From the NCBI GenBank assembly GCA_910577255.1, contig CAJTMH010000001.1, forward strand, positions 124,001 through 188,000: a stretch of 64,000 bases of DNA. The letters run 5' to 3'. Source of the DNA: an uncultured Duncaniella sp. GTDB lineage: Bacteria > Bacteroidota > Bacteroidia > Bacteroidales > Muribaculaceae. Below the pieces are notes generated by a model. It did not search any database, was not told the DNA's origin, and was given only the letters and a program-made list of their open reading frames with translations. The translations under genes were made by a program, and so were the position numbers. Position 1 is the stretch's first letter. Every line of letters begins with the position of its first letter. Below, in pieces: positions 8,702 through 15,865 of this stretch.

Positions 8702-9211
8702 ATGGAACATAAGATGCGGAGATTTAAGCAGATGCTTGATAGTGGAGAATGTGAAAAAATTCTTGCTGAGGCTACCAACGGAGTGCTTTCGCTCGTGGAT
8801 GCCGACGGCGAACCTTATGGTGTGCCTTTGAGTTTTGCCTACGATGGTGAAAACCACATATATTTCCACAGTGCGACCACAGGTCATAAGCTCGACTGCT
8901 TGAGGCACGATTCTCGTTGCACATTCACAGTGGTGGCTATGGATGATATTATTCCGGAGAAATTCACCACCTGCTTCCGTAGTGTAATAGTTGCCGGACG
9001 TGGTTATATAGTGGATTCCCCCGCCGAACTTCTCAAAGGTCTCGTACTGCTTGGAGAAAAATATTCACCGGGCATTGATAGCGACGCGGAGATTGCCAAG
9101 TCGCTTGGCCATGTGGCAGTGATGCGTCTTGACATAGACAGGATGTCGGGCAAAGAGGGTATTGAACTTGTAAGACAAAAGGCTGACCGGCAGTTGAGCT
9201 CTGAGAAATAA
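8702..9211 (+). CDS. pyridoxamine 5'-phosphate oxidase family / NimA-like flavoprotein
   Basis: 169 residues forming a split-barrel flavin-binding fold. The N-terminal MRRFKQMLDSGECEKIL, the strand GVLSLVDADGEPYGVPLSF and the HSATTGHKLDCL segment are typical of the NimA-like subgroup, which includes 5-nitroimidazole resistance proteins and many housekeeping members of unknown substrate in anaerobes. It probably binds FMN or another flavin and reduces a small molecule. Start chosen at ATG 8702 because the -7 box at 8670-8677 precedes it. Actual nitroimidazole resistance cannot be inferred from sequence. Confidence 0.87.
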   Translation: MEHKMRRFKQMLDSGECEKILAEATNGVLSLVDADGEPYGVPLSFAYDGENHIYFHSATTGHKLDCLRHDSRCTFTVVAMDDIIPEKFTTCFRSVIVAGRGYIVDSPAELLKGLVLLGEKYSPGIDSDAEIAKSLGHVAVMRLDIDRMSGKEGIELVRQKADRQLSSEK

Positions 9212-9217
9212 CGTCGG

Positions 9218-10087
9218 TCATTTCTCGTGGTAGTCAGTCTCAAGGAAATCATATTTTTCAGCCTCGGCGTTAGGCATTTCTGCAGGCATGAGATTTTGTC
9301 CAAGTGTGGCGTTTATGATTGCCGAGGGATTGTTTCTATATGCCCTGTCCGATTTCAGCATTGACAAACGGTCCGATTTGGTGTATTTATCGGGATTGTA
9401 AATAGGAGTTATTTCCATATTTGATTTTTCAATACCATTAGCTGTGAACGTGTGCTGCCCGCTATCTTCCGATGCCTCGAGAATTAGCCCCGGTAGTCCG
9501 CAAAATTTCCACGGACCGTCACCGATAGGTATTTCAGGTGTGAACCATACAGTCCAGTGGCGACCATGGTAATCAGTCTCAGCCATCATGCATTCATAGC
9601 CCATGATTGTCTTGGTGGAGTCGTCTTTGACTTCCCATTGCATCTCAGCGTAGGGTTCGGAATAATACTCGAACTCGTTAAGCGACACGTTGTCATAGAC
9701 TGTGGTGGTGGCTTGGCTTAGAGATTTGAAGACATACATATAAATAGGATAGCTGACGCTTATCATGCTGCTTCTATCCCGGGTCTTCATATACTCATTA
9801 ATTGATGCGTCAAACATTTTGTCATACGTGGCTTTACCTTTAGGGGTGGAGTGCAAAGAATCTATCATGTTGGCGCGTGGCGAGTAGAATTTCGATGTCT
9901 GGGTATTGGCTACAAGCAGCATGTCGATATCTTTTTCTATAACACCGTCTGACCCGCGCACAAATATCTTGTGGTAATTATAACTCACTTTGATATCGGC
10001 ATGTTGGGGTTGATCCTTTTTTGCTATGGCAGTTCCCGGCACAGACAATAAGAGTGCCGTGCAGATTGATATTAGAAAAACTTTCAT
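9218..10087 (-). CDS. GLPGLI family secreted protein (second of a tandem pair)
   Basis: 289 residues with an N-terminal signal peptide (about 1-22, ending AIAK). It carries the family signature as FCGLPGLILEA and a preceding WTVWFTPEIPIGDGPWKF segment. GLPGLI proteins are Bacteroidetes-specific exported proteins of unknown function. The start overlaps the stop of the upstream paralogue by 4 bp, so the two are translationally coupled. The two proteins share a common architecture (signal peptide, YKYHE/YNYHK strand followed by FVRGSDG, DYHGRHW, GLPGLI, C-terminal KYDFLE.DYH), indicating a tandem duplication. Confidence 0.9.
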   Translation of the reverse strand: MKVFLISICTALLLSVPGTAIAKKDQPQHADIKVSYNYHKIFVRGSDGVIEKDIDMLLVANTQTSKFYSPRANMIDSLHSTPKGKATYDKMFDASINEYMKTRDRSSMISVSYPIYMYVFKSLSQATTTVYDNVSLNEFEYYSEPYAEMQWEVKDDSTKTIMGYECMMAETDYHGRHWTVWFTPEIPIGDGPWKFCGLPGLILEASEDSGQHTFTANGIEKSNMEITPIYNPDKYTKSDRLSMLKSDRAYRNNPSAIINATLGQNLMPAEMPNAEAEKYDFLETDYHEK

Positions 10088-10956
10088 TTGTGGTAATCTA
10101 TTTCAAGGAAATCATATTTTTCAAAGTCAGGCATTATTGGCAAGTCATTATTGCCCAGGTCGATTCCTGTAGATGCTTTGATGTGGGAAGAGGAGTTTGA
10201 AAGATAAGCACGATAGCTTTTCAGCATCTCTTTGCGCTTCATTTTTTCATATTTGTCCTTGTCGTAAATCGGCTCTATGGGAGCATCGGATAATTCGATA
10301 CCGTCGGCAATGAATGAATACAGCTCGTCAGGTTCTGTTGCTTCAAGAATCAGCCCCGGCAATCCGCAAAGTTTCCATGGACCGTCACTAACCGGTATAT
10401 CAGTCGTGAACCATGCTGACCAGTGTCGGCCATGGTAATCGGTTTCAGCCAACGTGCATTCATATCCGAGAATGGTGCGTGTCGAATCAGATATCATCCA
10501 TTCTATTTCCGAGAACGGTTCATCATATTTCCCATAGTCCATCATGCCGGCTTTATCATACACCGTAGATAGTTTTTCGCGGTGATTTTTCCACACATAC
10601 ATTTGAGTTTTATAGGCATGGTTGTCCATGGCTTCCATATCCTTCGATTTAAGTATCGTATGCCTTATTTGTCTGGCTTTATCCCTTCCGTCAGGTGTGG
10701 ATGCCAAAGAATCCTTCCATTGGGTGTGAGGCGAAAAGAATTTTGAGCATGAACTATTTACCGACAATAGCATCGGGATATCACGTTCGATGATTCCATC
10801 GCTTCCGCGCACGAATGTCTCATGATATTTATAACTCACCAATATTTCGGCTCGTTCAACCGGACTTTTGGCTATCGCCTTCATAGATGGCATACCCATT
10901 AACGCTATCAGCGCAAGGATGGTTGAAAATGGTTTTATGTTAAGATTGTTGATCAT
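10084..10956 (-). CDS. GLPGLI family secreted protein (first of a tandem pair)
   Basis: 290 residues with a signal peptide (about 1-30). Shared blocks with the downstream paralogue include ETFVRGSDGIIERDIPMLL, LAETDYHGRHWSAWF, WKLCGLPGLILEATE and the C-terminal KYDFLEIDYH. No catalytic motif is recognisable; the family is described only as exported and Bacteroidetes-specific. It heads a two-gene operon with a -7 box at 10987-10994. Function unknown. Confidence 0.9.
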   Translation of the reverse strand: MINNLNIKPFSTILALIALMGMPSMKAIAKSPVERAEILVSYKYHETFVRGSDGIIERDIPMLLSVNSSCSKFFSPHTQWKDSLASTPDGRDKARQIRHTILKSKDMEAMDNHAYKTQMYVWKNHREKLSTVYDKAGMMDYGKYDEPFSEIEWMISDSTRTILGYECTLAETDYHGRHWSAWFTTDIPVSDGPWKLCGLPGLILEATEPDELYSFIADGIELSDAPIEPIYDKDKYEKMKRKEMLKSYRAYLSNSSSHIKASTGIDLGNNDLPIMPDFEKYDFLEIDYHK

Positions 10957-10986
10957 AGGTTGTTGCCGTTAAGAACTTGTCAAACG

Positions 10987-10994
10987 CAAAGATA
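10987..10994 (-). promoter_or_regulatory. -7 box of the GLPGLI operon
   Basis: Minus-strand TATCTTTG matches TAnnTTTG, predicting a start near 10980 and a leader of about 25 nt. Confidence 0.5.
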
Positions 10995-11050
10995 AGCAAA
11001 AAATATTTGTAACCTATATCCCGGATAGAAAATTTTGATTTTCAATTAAA

Positions 11051-11091
11051 CCGACAGAGGGTCATACAACATTTATATGACCCTCTGTCGG
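11051..11091 (-). terminator. terminator of the sigma factor/ferredoxin operon
   Basis: Perfect 16-bp stem (11051-11066 with 11076-11091) and a 9-nt loop, eight bases beyond the ferredoxin stop. The minus-strand tail is T-rich. Confidence 0.8.
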
Positions 11092-11098
11092 TTATCTG

Positions 11099-11311
11099 TC
11101 AGTGTGTGGCCTCAAAGCATCCGTTCGGGCAAACCGTGACACACTTGTTGCAGCCTATGCAACCGCCTCTTTTCAGTATTGCATGCCGGTGCCATAAAAA
11201 CTTGATTTTCCCTATGGTGTGTCTCGGACATTCGTCGACACATTTCCAACAGGCCGTGCAGCGATGGGATGAGAATTTAGGAGGAGTTGTATGTTGTCGG
11301 GTTGATTTCAT
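11099..11311 (-). CDS. small 2x[4Fe-4S] ferredoxin-like protein
   Basis: 70 residues with two complete cluster motifs: CTACWKCVDECP (residues 18-29) and CIGCNKCVTVCP (51-62), each CxxCxxCxxxCP. The spacing between the motifs and the basic linker KIKFLWHRHAILKRGG are unlike clostridial ferredoxin. It is likely a soluble electron carrier. It follows the ECF sigma gene by 16 bp on the same strand and is probably co-transcribed with it; the partner redox enzyme is not visible. Confidence 0.87.
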   Translation of the reverse strand: MKSTRQHTTPPKFSSHRCTACWKCVDECPRHTIGKIKFLWHRHAILKRGGCIGCNKCVTVCPNGCFEATH

Positions 11312-11327
11312 TGTTGTGATTGATAAT

Positions 11328-11891
11328 CTATGGATGGTTTACAAGTGCGAAATATAGTTCATGCAGACGCTTGCGCAAGTGCTTCACCGCGTAGTGTTTA
11401 CGAGAGAGCAGGGTGGCTTCGGCGATCCCGGTTGCTGCCGATATTTCTCTAATCGGCAGCCCTTCAAACACCGTGAGGCAGAAGACATCGCTTTGCTCGT
11501 GCGGGAGTTCGGCAAGAGCATCCTCGAGTTCCTCCCAAACAAGTTTTCGCAGATAGAGGGTCTCAGGATTGTCGGATGCCTCGGTTGTGATGGCGCTGGA
11601 TATTTCCCTGCATATCTCGTCCTCATCTTCTCCCAGATAGGAGAGCGGGATTTCCCCCTTTTTACGCCAAAAGTTCATCACGGCATTGCGAGCCACCCTG
11701 TAGAGCCATGCCGACATTCGTTCGATGCCCGGACGCCTTTCGTCCTCCTGCACTCTGACAAGTTGATAGAACACATCCTGAAGTATGTCTTCGGCATCTT
11801 CGGCTGTGTCAACTTTTGACCGGATGAAAGCCAGTAACCTCTGCGAATACTCGTGAACTACGCTTTCTATCCTTTCATTCTCCGGCCTCAT
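11328..11891 (-). CDS. ECF-type RNA polymerase sigma factor
   Basis: 187 residues. Region 2 covers about residues 8-78, with DAEDILQDVFYQLVR (core binding, 2.2) and RMSAWLYRVARNAVMNFWRK (-10 recognition, 2.4). Region 4 covers about 120-175, with LPHEQSDVFCLTVFEGLPIREISAATGIAEATLLSR. No classical anti-sigma gene is adjacent; instead the preceding gene encodes a small two-helix membrane protein whose end overlaps this start by 17 bp, which could be an unconventional partner (inference). The downstream gene encodes a ferredoxin. Confidence 0.93.
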   Translation of the reverse strand: MRPENERIESVVHEYSQRLLAFIRSKVDTAEDAEDILQDVFYQLVRVQEDERRPGIERMSAWLYRVARNAVMNFWRKKGEIPLSYLGEDEDEICREISSAITTEASDNPETLYLRKLVWEELEDALAELPHEQSDVFCLTVFEGLPIREISAATGIAEATLLSRKHYAVKHLRKRLHELYFALVNHP

Positions 11892-12234
11892 CCTGTCTGT
11901 CGGCTGATTTTCTGAATCTGAAATGGGCTCTTCGTCTGTTTATGAAGTCGCGCTTTTCTTCGTCGCTCATAAGGTGCCAATGCGATTTCCACTTCTCAGG
12001 ATGGTGCATTATGGCATGCAAGCTACCTCCGACTATAAAAAACGCTATGAGGAATCCGCCGGTCACAAGTTGGCCGAGGACAAATATCCCTACTGCTTGC
12101 CAGAATGACACAGCCGCAAAACCGCATACGGCAGGCACGATTGAATTCCATAATCCCATGATGGCCCATCCGGCGAGTGCCGGAATAACAATCACGAATA
12201 CAAGCAAGAAAATAAATACTTTGATAATTTTCAT
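11875..12234 (-). CDS. small two-helix membrane protein upstream of ECF sigma factor
   Basis: 119 residues: one hydrophobic helix at about 5-32 and a second at about 42-72, followed by a charged cytoplasmic-looking tail with HHPEKWKSHWHLMSDEEKRD. No enzymatic motif is seen. The last 17 bp overlap the ECF sigma gene, so both are translated from one message. A membrane protein coupled to an ECF sigma factor could modulate it, but it lacks the zinc-finger anti-sigma signature (HxxxCxxC). Similar small proteins next to sigma factors occur in other Bacteroidales (family impression). Confidence 0.7.
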   Translation of the reverse strand: MKIIKVFIFLLVFVIVIPALAGWAIMGLWNSIVPAVCGFAAVSFWQAVGIFVLGQLVTGGFLIAFFIVGGSLHAIMHHPEKWKSHWHLMSDEEKRDFINRRRAHFRFRKSADRQDEAGE

Positions 12235-12265
12235 AATGATAACATTGGTTGTGATGAATAATTAA

Positions 12266-12300
12266 GAGGGTGCTCAAATTTTATTGTTTGAAACACCCTC
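12266..12300 (-). terminator. terminator of the amino-acid antiporter gene
   Basis: GAGGGTG (12266-12272) pairs with CACCCTC (12294-12300), with additional CAAA/TTTG pairing inside. It lies 73 bp beyond the antiporter stop. Confidence 0.6.
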
Positions 12301-12372
12301 ATAGAGCGGCTCTGTGGATTAAGACACGCAATTAACGGAAATATTTTTATTTTCCGTGTTAAAAAATATTAA

Positions 12373-13983
12373 TCAATCCTTTGCAGAGGCATGATTCTTA
12401 ATGGCATTATCCTCGGCTGCTTCCACTTCTTCCTCTGACGGCTGATAATTCTCAGGCCATTTTGACACTTGGCTTGGCTTACGGCCCTCTATCTGCCAAT
12501 CGAAAGGATAGAAATGGGCTTGAGGATTGCGCCACGAGGGTTTACGCTTGGAGTAGACTATTAATGGCAGCGCGACAAACATCGCCACTCCGGCCACTAT
12601 AATACCTACGTATATTATAGGAGATCCGGTGGATATCTGCGAAGGTGGCAGGAAGCTGAGTATGAGTGCCAGTAATGCTCCGGCGATACCGAATGTGCAT
12701 ACAATCCATTCGCCGGCTTTTCCGCCGGGTACTTTGAAACCGCGTTTGCGTCCCGGTGATGTACGGCGCAGTCTGATGAACGATGCGTAAATCATAAGCA
12801 CCATGATAAGGTAGATGATAGTGGCCATCTGCGACATGATCTGATAGGCAGACTCGACTGTTGGAAGCACAATCAAGACAAGCAGCAGGAGGCTTACAAA
12901 TACACCCTCTATGTAAAGGATGGGCTTGTTGACCCCCTTGGGATTGACGCTCTGAAGCTTGGGTGGCAGATAGCCGCTTTGAGCCACAGCCATAAGTCCG
13001 GTAGCCGGACCGGTCACGAGGGCCGAAATCTGGCCTACAACTCCGACCATGATCAAGAGAGCCATGACATTTCCAAGCCAGCTTAGCCCGAAGGAAGCCC
13101 ACAGGCTCTTATAGGCCACGAGCAGCGATTGGAGCAGGTTGATATCCTTGGATGGAATTACGAGACCAATGACAATGGTGCCGAGTGCATAGACGGCCAC
13201 AATGACTATTATGGCCATGAATACAGCCTTAGGAAACTGCTTGGCAGGATTTGGCATATCGTTGATGTGGACAGCCTGAATCTCCATGCCGGCATAGAAG
13301 AGAAAGATTGAGGCGGCAAGTACGATGGTGCCTACATTTGAGAAATCCGGGAAAAACGGCACGTCGGCCAGATAGCTGTGTTTGCCGAGGCACACGTAAA
13401 GTATGCCGAGGATAATCAGGACTGCTCCTGGAATGATAGTCCCTATCATACCGCCGTAGGTACTGAGCTTATTGGCTGATTTTTGGCCTCTGAAAGCATT
13501 GAATGTCGCCAGCCAATACATCAGTAACGATAACACAAGGGTGTAGATTTTGTTGGAGGCCAATGCCTGATCGAAACTCTCAGGCCAGAATATGTAGGCG
13601 AGTGAGGCAGCTCCGAACATCAACACGGTCGGGAACCATATTATGATGGTCTGCCATTCAAGATACATCGCTGTCCAACCCCATTTCGGGCCGAACGCTT
13701 CCGACACCCACCGGTAAAGACCTCCGCTGCGGGTATAGGTAGAAGCTAACTCCGCGCAGACAAGAGAGAAGGGCAGCAGGAATACTATGGCTGCAAAGAG
13801 ATAGTAGAAAATTGATTGGTCGCCATATTTAGCTTCCGACGGCAATCCGCGTAGACTTAGTATGGATGTAATGATCAGTATGGCCATAGCCGCGGTGGTG
13901 AGTGTCCCGCTGGCTGTCGATACTAATTTCTTTCGTCCGGATCCTGTGTATTGAGCTTCCGGCGCTTTATTCGGTTTAGGCAT
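12373..13983 (-). CDS. APC-family amino-acid antiporter, GadC-like
   Basis: 536 residues, 12 predicted transmembrane helices, soluble tails at both ends. GadC-like features include the helix-1 region SILSLRGLPSEAKYG, the SGGLYRWVSEAFGPKWGW loop, the SGYLPPKLQSVNPKGVNKPI loop and a C-terminal plug-like tail. GadC exchanges extracellular glutamate for intracellular GABA, coupled to a decarboxylase that consumes a proton. Here no PLP glutamate decarboxylase is adjacent; the upstream co-directional gene encodes a pyruvoyl phosphatidylserine-decarboxylase-like enzyme. The antiporter may therefore serve a different amino acid/amine pair (inference). Confidence 0.87.
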   Translation of the reverse strand: MPKPNKAPEAQYTGSGRKKLVSTASGTLTTAAMAILIITSILSLRGLPSEAKYGDQSIFYYLFAAIVFLLPFSLVCAELASTYTRSGGLYRWVSEAFGPKWGWTAMYLEWQTIIIWFPTVLMFGAASLAYIFWPESFDQALASNKIYTLVLSLLMYWLATFNAFRGQKSANKLSTYGGMIGTIIPGAVLIILGILYVCLGKHSYLADVPFFPDFSNVGTIVLAASIFLFYAGMEIQAVHINDMPNPAKQFPKAVFMAIIVIVAVYALGTIVIGLVIPSKDINLLQSLLVAYKSLWASFGLSWLGNVMALLIMVGVVGQISALVTGPATGLMAVAQSGYLPPKLQSVNPKGVNKPILYIEGVFVSLLLLVLIVLPTVESAYQIMSQMATIIYLIMVLMIYASFIRLRRTSPGRKRGFKVPGGKAGEWIVCTFGIAGALLALILSFLPPSQISTGSPIIYVGIIVAGVAMFVALPLIVYSKRKPSWRNPQAHFYPFDWQIEGRKPSQVSKWPENYQPSEEEVEAAEDNAIKNHASAKD

Positions 13984-14058
13984 AATTAGTCAGTGTTAGT
14001 GGAGCGCAATGATTGTTTTGAAGAGCCATGATAGCTGAAAAATGAGGCTAATTGAGAA

Positions 14059-14101
14059 AGCCCCGCGTTCCATTCGTTAATGACGAAGAAGATGCGGGGC
14101 T
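14059..14101 (-). terminator. terminator between the decarboxylase-like and antiporter genes
   Basis: AGCCCCGC (14059-14066) pairs with GCGGGGCT (14094-14101), followed on the minus strand by TTTCTC. It would end or attenuate transcription before the antiporter. Confidence 0.65.
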
Positions 14102-14123
14102 GTCTATTAGATGCGGAGTTCTG

Positions 14124-15281
14124 TTATTCACCTACCGGATAAGCCTCGGCTATCTTGGTGCCGGTGCGGTAGTGGACTCCGGGCTGGGCTGTGATGCTTA
14201 CGTTTGACGCACGTTCGAACATCACAACTATATCTGAGCCTCCGAACTGGAAATAACTTATTTCTTCACCCTTGCGTAAGGTGACACCCTTCTCTGCGGT
14301 AACCACTATTGATGAAACCTGAGCCATACCCATCGGGAGGATGGCAACTTTACCAATCTTTGATTGTATCACAATCAGACCGCGGGTCTGGATGAACTGG
14401 TAACCGGCCTCGTCAAGTGCGGTGAGCTTACGGCGCACCACATGTTTACGTCCCTGAGGATCACCCTCGATCGGCTCGGCTGTCACTCCTAACCAAGTGG
14501 CGCCCTGGATTACGCGTGATTCTATTACCTTACCGCCTACTGATGCATGCTGGCGGTGATAATCAGTGGTGTTGAGGAACTGGTGAATCCATAGACCCCC
14601 TGCGAAGTCGTCCTTATAGTCAGAGCCTTCAAGTAATTCTTCAATGCTCCATTCAAGGCCCTTGATATTTACTTGCGAATCAGAATTAATCTCCCATTGT
14701 CCGTCATTGGTGGAATCGGCCGGTGATACTATGATGTGGTCATCATTTACGGCTGCTACAGGACGATAGCCGGGTTTTACGCTACGTGCAAAGAATTGGT
14801 TGAATGTCTTCCATCCACCGTTAGGAACCTCATACTCATCCATATTGTAGCGAGGAGAGTCATAATAGGATTTGACTGCCTCATCGGTGAGTGATTCAGG
14901 TTTGTCCATCCACATTCCTAACGACACTACGAAACGGCGCATCCATTCAGACAGCGGGCTTAACGGAGGCATTACATTACCCTTGAGCTGTGAGGGGATG
15001 ATAGGTGTTTGAAGTTCTTTTACCGGGCTTTGGTCGAGAAGGTAATAGAACATTGTCACATGCTGGTAAACGATATCCCCTTCAGGATCCTCTTTTGGCA
15101 CCCAGTGAAGATTGGATTCGCACCAATCGAAATAGTCATCGAGAGTTTTAATATTCTCATATTCGATTACATTTTCTTCATGACATTTGTCAAGAGCTTT
15201 CTGAAACTTATCTTGCCAGCCATTAGCCTGGATCATATCGATAAGCTCTTGCACAACGGGCGAATAATTCTTTGATTCCAT
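14124..15281 (-). CDS. phosphatidylserine-decarboxylase-like pyruvoyl decarboxylase (possible amino-acid decarboxylase)
   Basis: 385 residues, longer than bacterial Psd (about 220-320). The core is clear: catalytic His region FLNTTDYHRQHASVGGKV, FFARSVKPGYRPVA and the C-terminal self-cleavage region YFQFGGSDIVVMFE, where the Gly-Ser bond is the expected pyruvoyl-forming site (LGST in classical Psd). There is an extra N-terminal domain of about 110 residues and no membrane helix. Long PSD-like proteins with such an N-terminal extension include fungal L-tryptophan decarboxylase (PsiD), so the substrate may be a free amino acid. The GadC-like antiporter downstream supports this (inference). Classical phosphatidylserine decarboxylation cannot be excluded. 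Confidence 0.82.
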   Translation of the reverse strand: MESKNYSPVVQELIDMIQANGWQDKFQKALDKCHEENVIEYENIKTLDDYFDWCESNLHWVPKEDPEGDIVYQHVTMFYYLLDQSPVKELQTPIIPSQLKGNVMPPLSPLSEWMRRFVVSLGMWMDKPESLTDEAVKSYYDSPRYNMDEYEVPNGGWKTFNQFFARSVKPGYRPVAAVNDDHIIVSPADSTNDGQWEINSDSQVNIKGLEWSIEELLEGSDYKDDFAGGLWIHQFLNTTDYHRQHASVGGKVIESRVIQGATWLGVTAEPIEGDPQGRKHVVRRKLTALDEAGYQFIQTRGLIVIQSKIGKVAILPMGMAQVSSIVVTAEKGVTLRKGEEISYFQFGGSDIVVMFERASNVSITAQPGVHYRTGTKIAEAYPVGE

Positions 15282-15577
15282 AATATTACAATTAAAATTT
15301 AGTTTGTAGAGCAGTTTTCCATATAATATAAGTAATAGTCCGATTCAAATTATTAAACCACATACTGAATATAAATTAGCTCAAAGTATCATATTCAGAT
15401 GCGATCTTTAATTACTGATCTGGTTGGATCTCTTACTTAATACTATAACCTACGATGCGTCAAAAAGTTTCTTATATTACCATGTAATTTGCATATTTAG
15501 GGTGTGACGAAGCAAATACACGAAAAAAGTGTAATACATACGGATATATTTGTAACGGTGCCCCACTGCTATGATTG

Positions 15578-15585
15578 TAACTTTG
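15578..15585 (+). promoter_or_regulatory. -7 box of a small transcription unit
   Basis: TAACTTTG, matching TAnnTTTG exactly; the -33 element is poorly placed. Predicted start near 15592. The rest of the gap from 15282 to 15577 is AT-rich with no gene that I can see. Confidence 0.5.
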
Positions 15586-15610
15586 CATAAGCATAATGGA
15601 TTAAAAACGA

Positions 15611-15721
15611 ATGTTGCGATTGTACACTTCATGGAAGGCTCTCATAGTTGATTCCATTTATATCCCGTGTAATTGTGATACCATGAAATTCCAATCAGTA
15701 GATGAATTCGTTCTTTTTTGA
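15611..15721 (+). CDS. possible 36-residue small protein or leader peptide
   Basis: A short ORF from ATG 15611 to TGA 15719-15721. It begins MLRLYTSWKA and ends KFQSVDEFVLF and contains a CNC motif. It sits between an exact -7 box (15578-15585) and a hairpin with a T-run (15745-15777), so it forms a self-contained unit of about 185 nt. I do not recognise the peptide. The transcript could instead act as a non-coding RNA, possibly antisense-like to the convergent outer-membrane gene's 3' region. Confidence 0.3.
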   Translation: MLRLYTSWKALIVDSIYIPCNCDTMKFQSVDEFVLF

Positions 15722-15744
15722 AACGATGTAGACTCAAATTCAGA

Positions 15745-15777
15745 GGGACTGTCCGTGATGGTACGGTCCCCCTTTTT
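15745..15777 (+). terminator. terminator of the small transcription unit
   Basis: GGGAC (15745-15749) pairs with GTCCC (15766-15770), with further internal pairs, followed by CCTTTTTT. Confidence 0.6.
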
Positions 15778-15794
15778 TGTATATGTAAAAATAT

Positions 15795-15834
15795 AACCCG
15801 GATACACATATTTTGCTTGAGGTGCAACCGGGTT
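15795..15834 (-). terminator. terminator of the interrupted outer-membrane gene
   Basis: AACCCGG (15795-15801) pairs with CCGGGTT (15828-15834); on the minus strand it is followed by ATATTTTTAC. It lies about 30 bp after the stop at 15866. Confidence 0.6.
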
Positions 15835-15865
15835 GTTGGGATGGATTTTTCTTTTGTCCGATCTG

